A DNA stretch of 36,873 bases, from contig CAZSAT010000072.1 of NCBI GenBank assembly GCA_964604675.1, positions 1 through 36,873 on the forward strand, written 5' to 3'. This stretch comes from CAZSAT01 sp964604675. GTDB taxonomy: Bacteria > Myxococcota_A > UBA796 > CAJQPC01. A program made the translations under genes and the position numbers. Under the pieces are notes generated by a model. It was not told where the DNA came from and searched no databases. It was given only the letters and a program-made list of their open reading frames with translations. This document shows, in pieces, positions 16,930 to 24,351 of the stretch. Position 1 is the first letter of the stretch, and the number at the start of each line of letters is the position of its first letter.

Positions 16930-18491
16930 AGCAGACTCCAGGTGGCGCGGAGGAACGCGCCCTGGCGGACGGCCAGCTCGGAGGTGAGGCGCGGGTTGAC
17001 CTCGGCGTCGAACTCGTAGTGAGCCGACACGATGTCGGTCAGGCGCAGGGAGAGGTCGTTCGTCCAGCGGTACGAGGGACTGTCGAAGCTGTCGAAGGCG
17101 TAGAAGGCGTCGAGACCGGACGCGACGGACGCGAAGCTCTTGATCTTGAAGGCCACCGTCGCGCCAGCCTCGAGGCCGGCCTGATCGAAGTCGGCCAGCT
17201 CGGTGAACTCCAGCGCCGGGGTGTTCGGGTTGTCCTCGCTCACCAGCACACCGTCGACGACGAAGCGCCGCCAACCGACCCCCCCGCGCACGCTGACGTC
17301 GGCCCAGCGCACGTCCAGGAAGCGGAGGGACAGGCCAGCTCCGACGCCGAGCCGCGTGGGGGCCATCGGGTCGGCCAGGCGGTAGGTCTCGCCCCCCGCG
17401 ATGGTCCGCTCGTTCACGCTGCCGTCGGTCTTGCGCACGGCGATGGTGACATCCTCTGTCGCGACACCGACGGTCTCGAGGAGCTGCGTCGAGGCTTCGC
17501 CGCCGGCGTAGAGCCCGAGCGCGTCGTTCATGTAGAGCGCGTACCGCGCGGACCCCGACAGGTTGTCGTCGGTCTTCAACAGCGGCAGCGGCCGGTCGTC
17601 GAGCAGCTCGAGGTACTGCTGGCCCTGGGTCAGGTTGCCCGCGAGGTTCAGGGTGTGGAAGCCGGAGCGGTAGTCCGCCCGTCCGTCGAGGAAGCCCCGT
17701 CCCGAGACCAGCGTGCTGTCGAGCGCGCCCGCGACGTGCTCGACCTGGCTCACGGTGCCGTCGAGGGACAGCACGAGCGCACCCGTCCAGAGGGAGTCGT
17801 CGGCGTCGGCGTCGGGGATGGTCGCGTCGAGCGGGATGACGCCGCCCCCGAGGAACTCGCCCGTGCGTCGGTCGGCGAAGACCCGCACGTTGGCGAGGCC
17901 GCCCTTGGGGACATGCACGGTCACGAAGTCGGGCGCCGTGATGCGGTCGCTCCCGGGCTCGCGGATCCTGTAGAGGCCCGGGGCCAACAGCCAGGTCTTG
18001 ATCTCCCGGGTCTCGTCGACCTGGAGCTTCACGACCCGACCCGAGTCGACCTCCACGAGCTCGAAGGGTGCGCCGAAGCGCGCGAGCTGCTTGTCGACCG
18101 TCTCGATGCGGAGAGCACCCCAGCCGACCGGCACGAGCGCGGTCCGGGCCGGGAGCACCTCGATCGGCACGCCCTGCCCGGCGCCGGGGTCCTGGGGACC
18201 CGCCACCACGACGTAGCGGCCCGGATCGACGACCACGCGCCGGCCGACCGGAATCGGCACGACGGTTGCACCGTCGACCAGCAGGACCTGGGGTTCGTCG
18301 TCGCCGCCGGTCAGCGAAGGCACGAACAGAGCGCCCTTGCCCACGGGAACGGGGGTGGTGTCGCTGTAGAGCTGGGACTGAGCGCTGGGCGCTCCCCAGG
18401 CGTAGGGGGTGTCGCCCGCCAACAAGGGGCTCGGCAGGAGGACGCCGAGCCCGAAGAGGGCGCGCACCACGGTGGTGTGACGGATGGACAC
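16926..18491 (-). CDS. Exported outer-membrane protein of the Asp23 operon
   Basis: The start is GTG 18491 with AGGAG upstream. The signal peptide is FGLGVLLPSPLLAG. Residues about 30-220 are a beta-rich periplasmic part with repeated VPVGxG and VDPGRYVVVAG-like turns. Residues about 230-521 show amphipathic strands ending in a probable barrel signal (GAFLRATWSLL), resembling C-terminal outer-membrane beta-barrels. No known family was recognised. Its stop overlaps the start of the OmpA-domain lipoprotein, so the two are likely partners. It follows asp23 after a 90-bp gap holding two hairpins, so its expression may be lower than that of asp23. Confidence 0.72.
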   Translation of the reverse strand: MSIRHTTVVRALFGLGVLLPSPLLAGDTPYAWGAPSAQSQLYSDTTPVPVGKGALFVPSLTGGDDEPQVLLVDGATVVPIPVGRRVVVDPGRYVVVAGPQDPGAGQGVPIEVLPARTALVPVGWGALRIETVDKQLARFGAPFELVEVDSGRVVKLQVDETREIKTWLLAPGLYRIREPGSDRITAPDFVTVHVPKGGLANVRVFADRRTGEFLGGGVIPLDATIPDADADDSLWTGALVLSLDGTVSQVEHVAGALDSTLVSGRGFLDGRADYRSGFHTLNLAGNLTQGQQYLELLDDRPLPLLKTDDNLSGSARYALYMNDALGLYAGGEASTQLLETVGVATEDVTIAVRKTDGSVNERTIAGGETYRLADPMAPTRLGVGAGLSLRFLDVRWADVSVRGGVGWRRFVVDGVLVSEDNPNTPALEFTELADFDQAGLEAGATVAFKIKSFASVASGLDAFYAFDSFDSPSYRWTNDLSLRLTDIVSAHYEFDAEVNPRLTSELAVRQGAFLRATWSLL

Positions 18492-18507
18492 AGGGGGTCT
18501 CCTCTCG

Positions 18508-18527
18508 GCGCGAGTCGTGGCTCGCGC
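18508..18527 (-). other. Short hairpin in the asp23 / outer-membrane-protein leader
   Basis: GCGCGAG and CTCGCGC (7-bp arms, 6-nt loop) lie shortly before the AGGAG and GTG start of the outer-membrane protein gene. It may affect translation or act with the larger hairpin at 18545-18575. Confidence 0.35.
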
Positions 18528-18544
18528 GGGAACGAAAACGGAGT

Positions 18545-18575
18545 GGCCGGGGCGGTGGGGGGGACCGCCCCGGCC
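18545..18575 (-). terminator. Strong hairpin after asp23, likely partial terminator or attenuator
   Basis: Arms GGCCGGGGCGGT and ACCGCCCCGGCC (12 bp, perfect) enclose a 7-nt homopolymer loop, seven bases after the asp23 stop. On the transcribed minus strand it is followed by ACTCCGTTTTCGTTCC, only moderately U-rich. It may end part of the transcripts or protect the asp23 mRNA, making Asp23 more abundant than the downstream products. Confidence 0.55.
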
Positions 18576-18581
18576 GGTGGC

Positions 18582-19031
18582 TCACTGCACGCGGGGCGAG
18601 GCCGCCGGGGCGGACTCCTTGTCCTCGAAGTACAGGTCGACCACCTGGATGTTGAGCTCCTTCACCTTGAGCCCGGTCATCGCGCCGATGCGGTCCGCGA
18701 CGTTCTTTCGGATGGCCTCCCCGATGCCGGGGATGCTCACGCCGTACTCGGTGACGATCCGGGTGTCGATGGCCGCCTCGACCTTGCCCACCTCGACGCG
18801 CACGCCGAGGTCGCGGAAGTCGTCTCCGGCGATCGACTTGGCGAGGTTGGTGAGCGCCTGCGTGGTGCCGTAGGGGACCAGGGCGTGCACCCCAGCCACC
18901 TCGCGGATGGCGAGGCCCGCGATCTTGGCGACCACGTGGGGCTCGATGGTGACGGTGCCACCATCGGACTGCATCACCAGGGCGGGTGCGGCGAGCTCGG
19001 TGGTGTCGGACTTCTTCTGGGCAGTGGCCAT
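18582..19031 (-). CDS. Asp23/Gls24-family envelope stress protein
   Basis: The 149-residue protein contains the full Asp23 domain: GTVTIEPHVVAKIAGLAIRE, VAGVHALVP, VEAAIDTRIVTEYGVSIPGI and VADRIGAMTGLKVKELNIQV. Ser/Pro/Ala-rich tails lie at both ends. The start at 19031 has GGAG five bases upstream. In Gram-positives Asp23 is an abundant cytoplasmic protein anchored at the membrane by AmaP and linked to envelope stress. Here it heads nine co-directional genes that include AmaP-like and DUF2273-like genes and envelope lipoproteins and barrels. The family call is firm; the role in a diderm is inferred. Confidence 0.9.
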   Translation of the reverse strand: MATAQKKSDTTELAAPALVMQSDGGTVTIEPHVVAKIAGLAIREVAGVHALVPYGTTQALTNLAKSIAGDDFRDLGVRVEVGKVEAAIDTRIVTEYGVSIPGIGEAIRKNVADRIGAMTGLKVKELNIQVVDLYFEDKESAPAASPRVQ

Positions 19032-19069
19032 GACAGCTCCTGTGCCCGAGGTGGGCAGAGGTGGGGTGT

Positions 19070-19085
19070 CGCTCCCGAAGGAGCG
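19070..19085 (-). promoter_or_regulatory. CGCTCC-CGAA-GGAGCG hairpin upstream of asp23
   Basis: A perfect 6-bp stem with a tetraloop lies about 40 bp before the asp23 start. It may be part of the 5' untranslated leader (an mRNA stability or translation element). There is no U-tract, so it is unlikely to be a terminator. Confidence 0.3.
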
Positions 19086-19162
19086 GGGGCGCCGGTCCTG
19101 CGCCGGCTGGGGGGCGTGCGGGGAGACGGTGGATCAGCGGGAGGGCTGGGGGCTCACCGTGG

Positions 19163-19189
19163 GTCTCCTCGTGTTCTCGACAAGGAGAC
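19163..19189. promoter_or_regulatory. Inverted repeat in the asp23 upstream region
   Basis: GTCTCCT and AGGAGAC (7-bp arms, 13-nt spacer) lie in the 210-bp gap between the HEAT-protein stop and asp23. This could be an operator of the asp23 operon or a terminator hairpin of the HEAT gene, though no U-run follows on the minus strand. A further small inverted repeat, GGGTC-ACATCC-GACCC, is at 19206-19221. Confidence 0.35.
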
Positions 19190-19241
19190 ACGGCCAGGAC
19201 GGGAGGGGTCACATCCGACCCGAAGAAAAACGCCGAGGGGG

Positions 19242-22200
19242 CTAGTCGGCCGCGCCAGGCCAGCCCGAGATGAAGCCTCGAACCTCCTCTCCCTCCCACG
19301 CCGTGGGCTGCACCATGCACCGCGGCAAGGCGCCGAGGCGCTTCGCCTCCTCCACGTTCTCGGGCTGGAGGCGGTCCAGATCGGCCTGGGTCTGCTGCAT
19401 CAGCCGGCACCGGGAAGACGACCGGAACGAGGTGTAGGTGGACGCCTCGTCCGGCATCAGCTGCTCGTACAGCGACCACGCCCACGGGTCCGCCGGGGCC
19501 AGGTCGGTCTCGTGGCCGGCCCGCGACGGGCGTGCGCAGCGCAGGCTCTCGCCGTTCAGGTAGTTCCACGCCCACCACTCGGTCACCAGCGCCAGGCGGG
19601 CTCCGAGACCTCGGCTCTGCGCGACCGCCTCCAGCAGGTGCACGAGGTCGAGCTGGATCGCGTCGAACAGGGGCAGCGGCGCGTTGATCGTCTCCAGGCA
19701 CAAGGTGGGCGCCGAGCTGCCGTCGGGCTGGCGCGCCCAGGCCTCGTACACGGTGAGGTAGCCGCGCTGCTGCTCACCATTGCGCCAGATGCCGTAGTAG
19801 GTGTGGTGAGGGGAGAGGCATCGAAAGGGCACGGTGCCCGAGCTGCAGTCGCCGCCGAGGTCGCCGCGGCCGAGCGCCTCCACCTTCGACAGCGGACGGC
19901 ACTCGAACACGGTCGCCTCGGCTGTGCTGTCCGTCTCGACGCCTGCCCGAGGGGTGAGCTGATCGAGCAGCCGCTGGGCCTCCTGTTCGAACACGCACCG
20001 AGCGCCGCCGGGCAGCATCGGCAGGCTCTGCTCCTCCGGCAACCCGAGCGCCTGGGCGAGCTCGGAGGGGGTCTGCCGAACGACCCTCGCGAGCAGGTCC
20101 ACCGCCTGGCGGGTCTCGGCCTCGTCCAGCCAGGGTTCGGCCGCGTCGAACAGCACGGGCTGCGGAACGGCGCGCTCGAGCCACGACGGCGTTTCGAAGC
20201 TCCAGATCAGGGTCAGGAGGCGGAGGCCCCGAACGGCTGCGCGCTTGTCGCGTGCCCGGTGGGTCTCCGAGCCCGCAGCCCGGTCCACGAGGTGGACCAG
20301 CAACCCCTGCACCAACCCCTCCACGAGCAGCTCGGTCCCGTGCTCGGCTCCGAGCTCCGCCAGGTCGGCGATCCGATCCGCCTCCTCTCGACGCCAGACC
20401 CGCCGCAAGGTGCGTCGCCCGATGCGCACCCGACCCGGCCGCTCCGTGCGCAGCACGATGTAGGCCCGGGCGTCGTCCTTCAGCTGCCGCAGGACCGAGG
20501 TCCGGCCGGGCAGGTCCGGGCTGGGGAAGTCCCACCAGCTCGGGGCGCCCGAAGGCCCGTACAAGGCATCCTCGAAGGGGCCGGGTGGGCTCGGGACCAC
20601 GGGCCGTGCGCCCGCCTCGTCCACGGCGGGAGGGAGCTGGTCGCGGCCACGGTCGAGCACCCAAGGCTCACGGATCACGCAGTCGCGGGTCCACACGAGC
20701 TCCAGGAGCGCGTCGAGCTCTCCCCCTTCCAGCAGCTTGCGCAGGTGGGCCAGCACCAGGAAGAGCTCCCTCAGCTTGTCCTGGTTCTCCGCGGCCAGCG
20801 CAGCGAGGGACAAGCCGGGTCGGGCCACCACCCGGAAGCTGGGGTAGGGCAACGCGCGCAAGGTCAGCGACCCCAGCGCCAGCAGCGGAGCCGCCCGTCC
20901 GAGGTCCGCGCCACGGTCCGGCTCGGAGCCACGGACAGGACGACGAAGACGACGCACCCACGGCGGCGCCTGCGCCCACGACAACCTCTGCTGCCACACC
21001 GCCGCATCCACCGCGGGCAGCTCGTCGAGCTCCTCCGCGAGCCGCTCGCAGAGGGCGCTCCTGGACGCGGCCCGGTGGAGGTCGAGGGCCGTGGGAGGAG
21101 GCGGGTCCCACGGATAGCGCTCGAGCCGGCTCGGGTGGGCGTACCAGGCGAAGAAGAGCGGCACGCGCCAGTCGGCGTGGTGGCTCGCGCGCTCGAGCAG
21201 CAGGCGGTCGCAGTGCGCTGGAAACAGCTGGCCGAAGGTGCGGAGCAGCTGGCCCAGGTGGTCCAGGTCCGGCCGATCGTCCAGCGGTCTCGCGAGCACC
21301 GGTCGAAGGGCCGCCAGGAGCGCGGACCCCGGGTCCCCGACGAGCACCGACGCGCCTCGCAGCTGCAGGACCTCGCGGAAGATCTCGGCGCCCGCGAGCA
21401 CAGACGGCGACCACGGGTCGAGGGGCTCGCCTTCCGGCCAGCGAAGCGGCGGGACCTCCCCGAAGAGGCGCCGCCAGCGCACCGCCCAGCCCGCTTCGAC
21501 CCGCTCGCCGAGCACCGCCAGCTGGTCGTTCGACAGGCTGGACTGGAGCGTGGTGCTGCCCACGTCTCCGCCCTCGTCTTCGCCCACGAGGCACATCTGT
21601 TCCACCAGCCGAACGGCGAGGGGCGGGATCTCCCGGACGGCACGGGATCGCTCGAGGGCCGGCACCGAGGGAGGCACGTCGAGGAAGCCCGAGTCGTGCC
21701 CGGAATCCCAGGACGGTCCGTCGTACACGTCCTCGTCGTCCTCCTCCGACGCAGCCGGTGCGGGCGCCGCAGGAGCGTGCAGGCCTTCGTCGACCCTCCA
21801 GTCCAGGACGGGCTCCCGCCTCGGACCACCCACTCCCCGAACAGCTCCAGACGCCCCTCGCCGGGCGAGGCGCAGCGCCCGCCGGAGCCGGCCAGGCCGC
21901 TCGCTGTCCTGGAGCAGCGCCACGAGACGGACGCCGAGTCCACGCCGGCCCAGCGCGCGGCTGAGCTCTCGAGCCTGGGCGCGGCTGAGCCTCGACCCCG
22001 GGTGCGCCAGGCTCAGCTCGACCAGGGCACGGAGCCGCCCGTCATCGTCGAGCGCGAGCAACCCGGCCAGCCGGTCCTCGGCCTCCGAGGAGGGCGGCTC
22101 GTCTCCCCGAAACGCTTCCGCTGGTCCCCGGAGCTCCGGACGCGCGCTCTCGAGGCCGGCGAGGGCCGCGGCAGCTCCCGAGCCGGGCGCACCCGACGCT

Positions 22201-23681
22201 GCGTGCACCCCCGCCCACGCGGCCAACGCCCCCCACAGCACCAGCACCGGGTCGGACTCACGGAGAGCTCGCCGGGCGAGAGGCTCCACGCTGCCCGGGT
22301 GGGGGTACGCGCAGAGCCCGACCACCGCACCGAGGCGGACACCGGGATCGGGGTCGAACAGCAGGCCCGCATGGGCTCGAGGATCCAGAGGCGTTCCCGG
22401 GTCGAGCACCTCGGAGATGGCCTTGGCCACGCGATCCGCGTGCCCGATCTGCGACCCCGCCCAGACGCCGGCGGCTCGTTGCAGGCTCGGAGTGGGCTGC
22501 AGCACGCCCTCGAGGTGATCGAGCGAGGCGAAGGCCCACCCGCGTTCGTCGGTGGTCACGCTCCCCGGCTCGGCCCGAAGGGTTCGGAGCGCGAGCAGCC
22601 ACGACGCCGCCGCCGCGGCCCGCCCTGGCGCAGCGTCCGCCGCCAGCCGACGCACCGCCGCACCCCGTACCCGCGGGTCGAGGCGCCGTGCGGCCACCTC
22701 CTCGAGGAGCTGGGCGGCGCCTGGCGACGCGTCGTCGGCCGGCAGCAGCGCAAGCATCGCCGACAGGTTGCCGGTCTGGGCGAGCTGCTGCGCGCACCAG
22801 GACGGGGCCAGGTCCACCAGCGTCCACCACGCCTCGCTCGGAGCCGGAAGCCGCGCCTCGGCGCGCACGATGAGGCACGCTCGGCCCGCGTCGCCCGCCC
22901 GACCGAGGAGCGTGGCGGCCGCGGTCCGGAGGGCTGGCTCGGGAGCCTCCAACAGCGACGCCGCCGCTTGAACGGCGTGGGCCCCCGGTGCGTGCACGGC
23001 GGCCAGCGCCCGGACGCGCATCGACAGTGCCCGAGCGTGGGTCGCAACCACGCCGGCGATAGCCTCATCGACTCGCTCCCGCGCGACGAGGACACGGGCA
23101 GCCTCCGCCGCCAGCGAAGCCCGCGCCAGCCGCGGTGGATCGCCCGCCCCTTCCCGAACGAGCCGCACGAGCTCGTCTTCGCGCTCCGCCCAGCGCAGCG
23201 CCCAGGCCACGCGGGTGTGGAACGCGGCCACGCCGTGCACCTCGGCCAGCGCCACCAATGCGTCGACCTCCCCGAGTCCGCCGAGCGAGCGCACGGCTTC
23301 GGTCACGGGGTCCCTGCCGAGGCCGCTGCGGCGGTGTTCGTCGCGCCCGATGGCCTCGCGCAGGGCCGCCAGCAGCGGGGGCACCGCCTCGGCACCCCCA
23401 GCGCCGAGGGTTCGACAGGCGGCGCCGCGCACGAGGCCGCTGGCGTCGCTGGTGGCCGCGCGTTCGAGCACCGGCAAGGCACCCAGGGCGGCGTAGGGCT
23501 CGAGGGCCCTCACGCGCTCGACGCGCTCGACGACGCTCGGCACGTCGACCAACACCCCGCCGAGCGGGCCGACCGGAAGCGGCACCGATCCGAGCAGGGC
23601 GGCGTAGGCCGCGTCGCGCGTGGCCCGGTCGGGGTGGCGCGCGGCCGTCTCGGCGAGCTGTTCCGGTGTCTTGCCCGCCAC
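19242..23681 (-). CDS. Giant HEAT-repeat protein with unknown C-terminal domain
   Basis: The protein is about 1480 residues. The start is uncertain: GTG 23681 with AGGGG upstream is favoured, GTG 23729 and ATG 23816 are alternatives. The first 600 residues are Ala/Leu/Arg helical pairs in HEAT/armadillo style (LVRGAACRTLGAGGAEAVPP, LFDPDPGVRLGAVVGLC). An acidic linker (SEEDDEDVYDG, near nt 21730) leads to a second, mostly helical half. The last 190 residues look globular and conserved: GDLGGDCSSGTVPFRCLSPH, GYLTVYEAWA, TLCLETINAP and LVTEWWAWNYLNGES. They mix strands and helices, perhaps GNAT-like, but no catalytic motif can be assigned. There is no signal peptide or membrane helix, so it is cytoplasmic, probably a scaffold. 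It lies upstream of asp23 in the same direction, 210 bp apart. Confidence 0.75.
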   Translation of the reverse strand: MAGKTPEQLAETAARHPDRATRDAAYAALLGSVPLPVGPLGGVLVDVPSVVERVERVRALEPYAALGALPVLERAATSDASGLVRGAACRTLGAGGAEAVPPLLAALREAIGRDEHRRSGLGRDPVTEAVRSLGGLGEVDALVALAEVHGVAAFHTRVAWALRWAEREDELVRLVREGAGDPPRLARASLAAEAARVLVARERVDEAIAGVVATHARALSMRVRALAAVHAPGAHAVQAAASLLEAPEPALRTAAATLLGRAGDAGRACLIVRAEARLPAPSEAWWTLVDLAPSWCAQQLAQTGNLSAMLALLPADDASPGAAQLLEEVAARRLDPRVRGAAVRRLAADAAPGRAAAAASWLLALRTLRAEPGSVTTDERGWAFASLDHLEGVLQPTPSLQRAAGVWAGSQIGHADRVAKAISEVLDPGTPLDPRAHAGLLFDPDPGVRLGAVVGLCAYPHPGSVEPLARRALRESDPVLVLWGALAAWAGVHAASGAPGSGAAAALAGLESARPELRGPAEAFRGDEPPSSEAEDRLAGLLALDDDGRLRALVELSLAHPGSRLSRAQARELSRALGRRGLGVRLVALLQDSERPGRLRRALRLARRGASGAVRGVGGPRREPVLDWRVDEGLHAPAAPAPAASEEDDEDVYDGPSWDSGHDSGFLDVPPSVPALERSRAVREIPPLAVRLVEQMCLVGEDEGGDVGSTTLQSSLSNDQLAVLGERVEAGWAVRWRRLFGEVPPLRWPEGEPLDPWSPSVLAGAEIFREVLQLRGASVLVGDPGSALLAALRPVLARPLDDRPDLDHLGQLLRTFGQLFPAHCDRLLLERASHHADWRVPLFFAWYAHPSRLERYPWDPPPPTALDLHRAASRSALCERLAEELDELPAVDAAVWQQRLSWAQAPPWVRRLRRPVRGSEPDRGADLGRAAPLLALGSLTLRALPYPSFRVVARPGLSLAALAAENQDKLRELFLVLAHLRKLLEGGELDALLELVWTRDCVIREPWVLDRGRDQLPPAVDEAGARPVVPSPPGPFEDALYGPSGAPSWWDFPSPDLPGRTSVLRQLKDDARAYIVLRTERPGRVRIGRRTLRRVWRREEADRIADLAELGAEHGTELLVEGLVQGLLVHLVDRAAGSETHRARDKRAAVRGLRLLTLIWSFETPSWLERAVPQPVLFDAAEPWLDEAETRQAVDLLARVVRQTPSELAQALGLPEEQSLPMLPGGARCVFEQEAQRLLDQLTPRAGVETDSTAEATVFECRPLSKVEALGRGDLGGDCSSGTVPFRCLSPHHTYYGIWRNGEQQRGYLTVYEAWARQPDGSSAPTLCLETINAPLPLFDAIQLDLVHLLEAVAQSRGLGARLALVTEWWAWNYLNGESLRCARPSRAGHETDLAPADPWAWSLYEQLMPDEASTYTSFRSSSRCRLMQQTQADLDRLQPENVEEAKRLGALPRCMVQPTAWEGEEVRGFISGWPGAAD

Positions 23682-23814
23682 CTCGAGCCCCTGGTCCGTT
23701 GAGCGGTCGTGGACATCCTCCCACGGCACCGGATCGGGCGCGCGATCCGACGCGACAGCCGCTGTCAGGTCCGTGGGTGATGGTGTTCCACAACACGGTT
23801 CTCCCGGAGCGACC

Positions 23815-24189
23815 ATGACCCGCATCGACCGAGCCTTCGCGGCCCTGCCGATCATCGACACCTTCGACGGCCTGCGCGTGCGCTGGCTCGGCCCGCTGGT
23901 CGACCAGGGACACGACGCGTGGATGGGCGAGCTCGCCGAGGCCGCCTGGGGCTACCTGGAGCTGTGCGGCTGGCAGGCGGCCTACGGTGAGGGTGGGCCG
24001 ATGCTCGGTCCCGATGGCGCGGTCCGGCCCACCTGGGAGGGGGCCTTCGGCCAGGCTGCGCGCCTGCTGGCCGAGGAGGGAGGCCGGGCCGGACCGGAGG
24101 GCGACCCCGAGCGTTGGGCGGCGTGGCTCGCGTTCGAGCTGTCGGATCCGCACCGCTGGATCCGTGGGAAGGCTGAGGGCGGGGGGTGA
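23815..24189 (+). CDS. Hypothetical cytoplasmic protein
   Basis: The 124-residue protein has GGAG five bases before its ATG and is divergent from the HEAT gene. It is Trp-rich and helical (GHDAWMGELAEAAWGYLELC, ERWAAWLAFELSDPHRWIRG). No signal, membrane helix or known motif was seen. A small inverted repeat, GTGTT-CCAC-AACAC at 23783-23796, lies just upstream and may be regulatory. Codon use matches its neighbours. Function unknown. Confidence 0.65.
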   Translation: MTRIDRAFAALPIIDTFDGLRVRWLGPLVDQGHDAWMGELAEAAWGYLELCGWQAAYGEGGPMLGPDGAVRPTWEGAFGQAARLLAEEGGRAGPEGDPERWAAWLAFELSDPHRWIRGKAEGGG

Positions 24190-24244
24190 GGGACTTTCAG
24201 CGGGCGACTGTCCGCCGCGCGCTGCGTCCCGCGTCTCTGCTCAC

Positions 24245-24299
24245 ACGTGGTGATTTGACCCCTGCTTGCCGCCACGGAAAACAAGGCGCTAAAGCGGTC
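24245..24299 (+). promoter_or_regulatory. Leader repeat, copy 1, upstream of the MoxR operon
   Basis: A 55-bp sequence that recurs at 28626-28682 with 49 of 55 aligned bases identical and one 2-nt gap. Shared blocks are GTGATTTGA, GCTTGCCGC and AAACAAGGCGCTAAAGCGG. It contains the palindrome CGCTAAAGCG. It ends 52 nt before the moxR-like ATG. TTGACC within it could be a -35 element. Probable promoter/operator or leader RNA. Confidence 0.7.
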
Positions 24300-24351
24300 A
24301 CCGGCCTCCGAGCCGGGCCCGTCGACGCGTCGTCCGACTCCGGAGGACGGC

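Noticed and set aside
16930..19701. Upstream extension of the OmpA-lipoprotein frame
   Set aside because: Overlaps two better genes; the GTG at 16929 gives a lipoprotein signal and GTGA coupling, and the extension is Arg/Pro/Gly shadow sequence.
17019..23702. Open frame of over 2200 codons on the plus strand
   Set aside because: Antisense to the outer-membrane-protein, Asp23 and HEAT genes, which have recognisable domains; its translation is Arg/His/Gly-rich low-complexity typical of GC-rich shadows.
24245..24299. Sigma-54 promoter in the leader repeat
   Set aside because: No GG-N10-GC spacing is shared by both copies.
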